A stretch of DNA of 64,000 nucleotides from an uncultured Eubacteriales bacterium (GTDB taxonomy: Bacteria > Bacillota > Clostridia > Oscillospirales > Acutalibacteraceae), in NCBI GenBank assembly GCA_948968885.1, contig CAREUR010000001.1, forward strand, positions 1 to 64,000, in the 5' to 3' direction. This document shows positions 60,551-64,000 of the stretch, piece after piece; the stretch's first letter is position 1; each line of letters begins with the position of its first letter. The notes beneath the pieces were generated by a model. That model saw only the letters and a list, made by a program, of their open reading frames with translations. It ran no database searches and was not told where the DNA came from. Position numbers and translations under genes: made by a program.

Positions 60551-61750
60551 ATGGATTATTCTGGCAAAAAGTCTGTTGAGGACATCGACGTTTGCGGCAA
60601 GCGAGTCCTTTTGAGATGCGATTTTAACGTGCCTTTTGACGCTGACGGGAAGATCGCCGATACCACGCGGATTGACGCTTCGCTTAGGACTATTCGCTAT
60701 CTGATTAAAAATCGTGCTACTGTTATCATTATTTCTCACCGAGGCCGCCCTAAAGGCGTTTGTCGACCTGAGTTTTCTTTGGATCCCGTTGCTGCGTATC
60801 TTTCTCGCGCTTTGGATCTGGACGTTAAGTTTGTGCGGGAGGATATTCGCAATGGTGCGCCGGAAGGTTTGAATCAGCTGAAGAATGGCGACGTTGCGCT
60901 GCTTGAGAATATTCGCTTTTATAAAGAGGAAGAGCAAAATGACCGTGAATTCGCAAAAGCACTGGCATCTTTGGCTCAAATTTACGTTAACGACGCTTTT
61001 GGGACGTCCCACCGAGCGCATGCTTCTATTGTGGGTGTGGCTGCGATTTTGCCGTCGGTTTGCGGCTTTTTGATGAAGAAAGAGCTTGACATTTTGTGCC
61101 GCGCTCTAACCGCGCCAGAACGGCCTTTTGTCGGGATATTTGGCGGGGCTAAGATTTCGGACAAGATCGACGTTATAAATAATCTGCTTGAAAAGCTCGA
61201 CGTGCTGGTAATCGCGGGCGGCTTGGCTTACATATTTTTGAACGCTTTGGGCTATTCTATTGGTCAATCTGTTTTTGAGGCGGATAAAATCGACGTTGCG
61301 ACGGACATTATGGCCAAGGCGAAAGACTTGGGTGTTAGAATCGTTCTGCCTGTTGACAATGTGGTTGGACGAGAATTCACTGCTGACACGGATTTTGAGG
61401 TCGTTGGTTCGGACAGCATCCCGGACGGCTGGTCTGGGCTGGACATTGGCCCCAAAACGGAGCAAGTTTTTCGCGATGTAATCGCGGGCGCGAGGACTAT
61501 CTTTTGGAACGGGCCAGTTGGCGTGTTTGAATGGGCGCACTTTCGGCATGGGACTTTTAGTGTAGCTGCAGCAATCGCTGCAAACCGCGGTGCGATGTCT
61601 ATTGTTGGCGGTGGTGACACTGCCGCGGCTGTTCAGATGGGGAATTTCACAAATAGTATGACGTATGTATCCACCGGCGGCGGAGCTTCTTTGGCGCTTT
61701 CTGAAGGAAAGGATTTGCCCGGCGTTGCGGCCTTGGCGGACAACGGATAG
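60551..61750 (+). CDS. pgk: Phosphoglycerate kinase
   Basis: Protein of 399 aa. Motifs: RCDFNVPFDADGKIADTTRI, SHRGRPKG, nucleotide-binding GGAKISDKIDVI and GGGDTAAAV. Glycolytic ATP-forming step between 1,3-bisphosphoglycerate and 3-phosphoglycerate. ATG 60551 sits nine bases after GAAAGGA; the ATG at 60542 is too near that site. gapdh is not upstream; tpiA follows. Confidence 0.98.
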   Translation: MDYSGKKSVEDIDVCGKRVLLRCDFNVPFDADGKIADTTRIDASLRTIRYLIKNRATVIIISHRGRPKGVCRPEFSLDPVAAYLSRALDLDVKFVREDIRNGAPEGLNQLKNGDVALLENIRFYKEEEQNDREFAKALASLAQIYVNDAFGTSHRAHASIVGVAAILPSVCGFLMKKELDILCRALTAPERPFVGIFGGAKISDKIDVINNLLEKLDVLVIAGGLAYIFLNALGYSIGQSVFEADKIDVATDIMAKAKDLGVRIVLPVDNVVGREFTADTDFEVVGSDSIPDGWSGLDIGPKTEQVFRDVIAGARTIFWNGPVGVFEWAHFRHGTFSVAAAIAANRGAMSIVGGGDTAAAVQMGNFTNSMTYVSTGGGASLALSEGKDLPGVAALADNG

Positions 61751-61792
61751 GTTCTGGTTATGAAATTTTTGGGTTTTAGAGGAGAAATTTGA

Positions 61793-62554
61793 TTGAAAAA
61801 AAGTGGAAAAATGCGAATAATAGTGGGGAATTGGAAGATGAACAAGGCTCCGGCCGAGGCTGCAGCTTTGTTTAGCGAGATAGCATCTGGCTTAACGTCC
61901 GACTGCTGCCGGGTTATCCTGTGTGTACCTTTTGTGGATTTGCTTACGGTTGCCAATCTGGCGGCGGATACAGAGATTTGCATCGGTGCGCAGAATTGTC
62001 ATTTTGACAACGAAGGTGCTTACACTGGCGAAATTTCGCCGGCCATGCTGAATAATATCGGTGTAAATCATGTTATACTGGGTCACAGCGAGCGCAGGAA
62101 ATATTTTGGTGAAACTGACGAAACGACAAATAAAAAGGTCAAGTTGGCGATTGCATCAGGTTTGACGCCTATTGTGTGTGTGGGCGAAACCTTGCTGGAA
62201 CGGGAGCTTGGCGTTACGGACGAGAAAATTTCGATTCAGATAAAAAAGTTGCTCAACGGCGTTTTGACGCCACAGTTAGAGAATTTAATTATCGCTTATG
62301 AGCCGGTTTGGGCGGTTGGGTCTGGCCGATGCATCGAGCACGCCGATTTGGTGCATGTTTGCAAGGTGATTAGAGCCTCCCTTTCTAGTCTTTATGGGGT
62401 TGAAGCGGCTAATAATGTCCCGATATTGTACGGTGGATCGATAAACTCGCAAAATTTTACGGATCTACTAAGCATTGATGATATCGATGGAGGCCTTGTT
62501 GGCGGGGCTTCCTTGGTTGCTGAAGAATTTTTGAAAATCGTCAACTGTACATAG
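61793..62554 (+). CDS. tpiA: Triosephosphate isomerase
   Basis: Protein of 253 aa. Motifs: VGNWKMNK (Lys), VILGHSERR (His), AYEPVWAVGSG (Glu) with the flexible loop, YGGSIN and GGLVGGASL. Interconverts dihydroxyacetone phosphate and glyceraldehyde 3-phosphate. TTG 61793 follows GAGGAG; ATG 61811 would give a more canonical N-terminus but has a poor ribosome site. Part of the pgk-tpiA unit. Confidence 0.97.
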   Translation: MKKSGKMRIIVGNWKMNKAPAEAAALFSEIASGLTSDCCRVILCVPFVDLLTVANLAADTEICIGAQNCHFDNEGAYTGEISPAMLNNIGVNHVILGHSERRKYFGETDETTNKKVKLAIASGLTPIVCVGETLLERELGVTDEKISIQIKKLLNGVLTPQLENLIIAYEPVWAVGSGRCIEHADLVHVCKVIRASLSSLYGVEAANNVPILYGGSINSQNFTDLLSIDDIDGGLVGGASLVAEEFLKIVNCT

Positions 62555-62638
62555 CACCTTATTCGGCTTATTACGAAAATCAAAATATCCGCATGGTAAC
62601 TAGGTTTTTGGGCATTTTAGTTTTGAGGAGATTGATGA

Positions 62639-64000
<1,362 letters not shown>

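Overview
The window looks like chromosomal DNA of a low-to-mid GC, endospore-forming member of the Clostridia (Bacillota). Several things point there. Six sporulation-associated genes are present (ytaF, yqfC, yqfD, ylbJ, spmA, spmB). There is an AbrB-type regulator with a C-terminal cysteine cluster, a complete V/A-type ATPase operon, the ylxM-ffh-rpsP-khpA-rimM-trmD block, a TGNTATAAT-rich promoter style, and heavy use of GTG/TTG starts with GGAGG-like ribosome binding sites. TAA, TAG and TGA all end recognisable genes, so the code is the standard one. I saw no rRNA, tRNA, CRISPR array, insertion sequence or prophage.

Layout. 0-1.2 kb: a DUF4830-type membrane-anchored protein, a degenerate tandem copy of its 3' end, and an AT-rich spacer with a 24-bp triple repeat. 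1.2-5.4 kb: a CdaR/PucR-type regulator, then ftsE-ftsX-M23 peptidase overlapping end to end (division or wall hydrolysis module). 5.5-6.6 kb: an acidic secreted protein whose frame continues past an amber codon. 6.7-8.9 kb: greA-lysS. 8.9-10.1 kb: a small XRE regulator divergent from a cysteine-rich mini-protein, then ytaF. 10.2-15.8 kb: a calcium-type P-ATPase, then rpsO and pnp with structured leaders. 15.9-20.2 kb: a membrane protein, a trio of small unknown genes on the minus strand, a family 4 glycosyltransferase and an alpha/beta hydrolase. 20.3-31.1 kb is mostly minus strand: a coiled-coil protein, rsmD, uvrC, HPr, trmD-rimM, a GNAT gene, khpA-rpsP-ffh-ylxM, a pair of tiny RHH-like genes (28251-28762), recO, era and ybeY. 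31.5-37.2 kb: sporulation genes yqfD-yqfC (minus), ylbJ and a membrane protein (plus), abrB (minus), spmA-spmB (plus). 37.3-42.6 kb: two further secreted low-complexity proteins around thrS and rny. 42.8-46.4 kb: comF-recD2-yczE. 46.5-55.4 kb: the V-ATPase operon (minus, gene order G-C-I-K-F-E-A-B-D) with its own promoter and terminator. 55.6-59.8 kb: a flavoprotein, an XRE regulator, a histidine phosphatase, an orphan peptide-binding lipoprotein and a small membrane protein. 59.9-64 kb: trmL, pgk, tpiA and metG (cut by the window end).

Most of the window is housekeeping. The unusual material sits in AT-rich gaps: lineage-specific secreted proteins built from internal repeats, the divergent RHH-like pair (one with no normal start codon), the DUF4830 gene remnant, two terminators sharing an identical 14-base apical region, an inverted repeat lying across the HPr promoter -10, and a nested inverted repeat that forms the 3' end of a coding sequence. 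I do not see a convincing new defence or biosynthetic system. The best candidates for undescribed biology are the three secreted repeat proteins and the three-gene cluster at 16798-17870. Families were assigned from motifs and remembered family features, not from searches.
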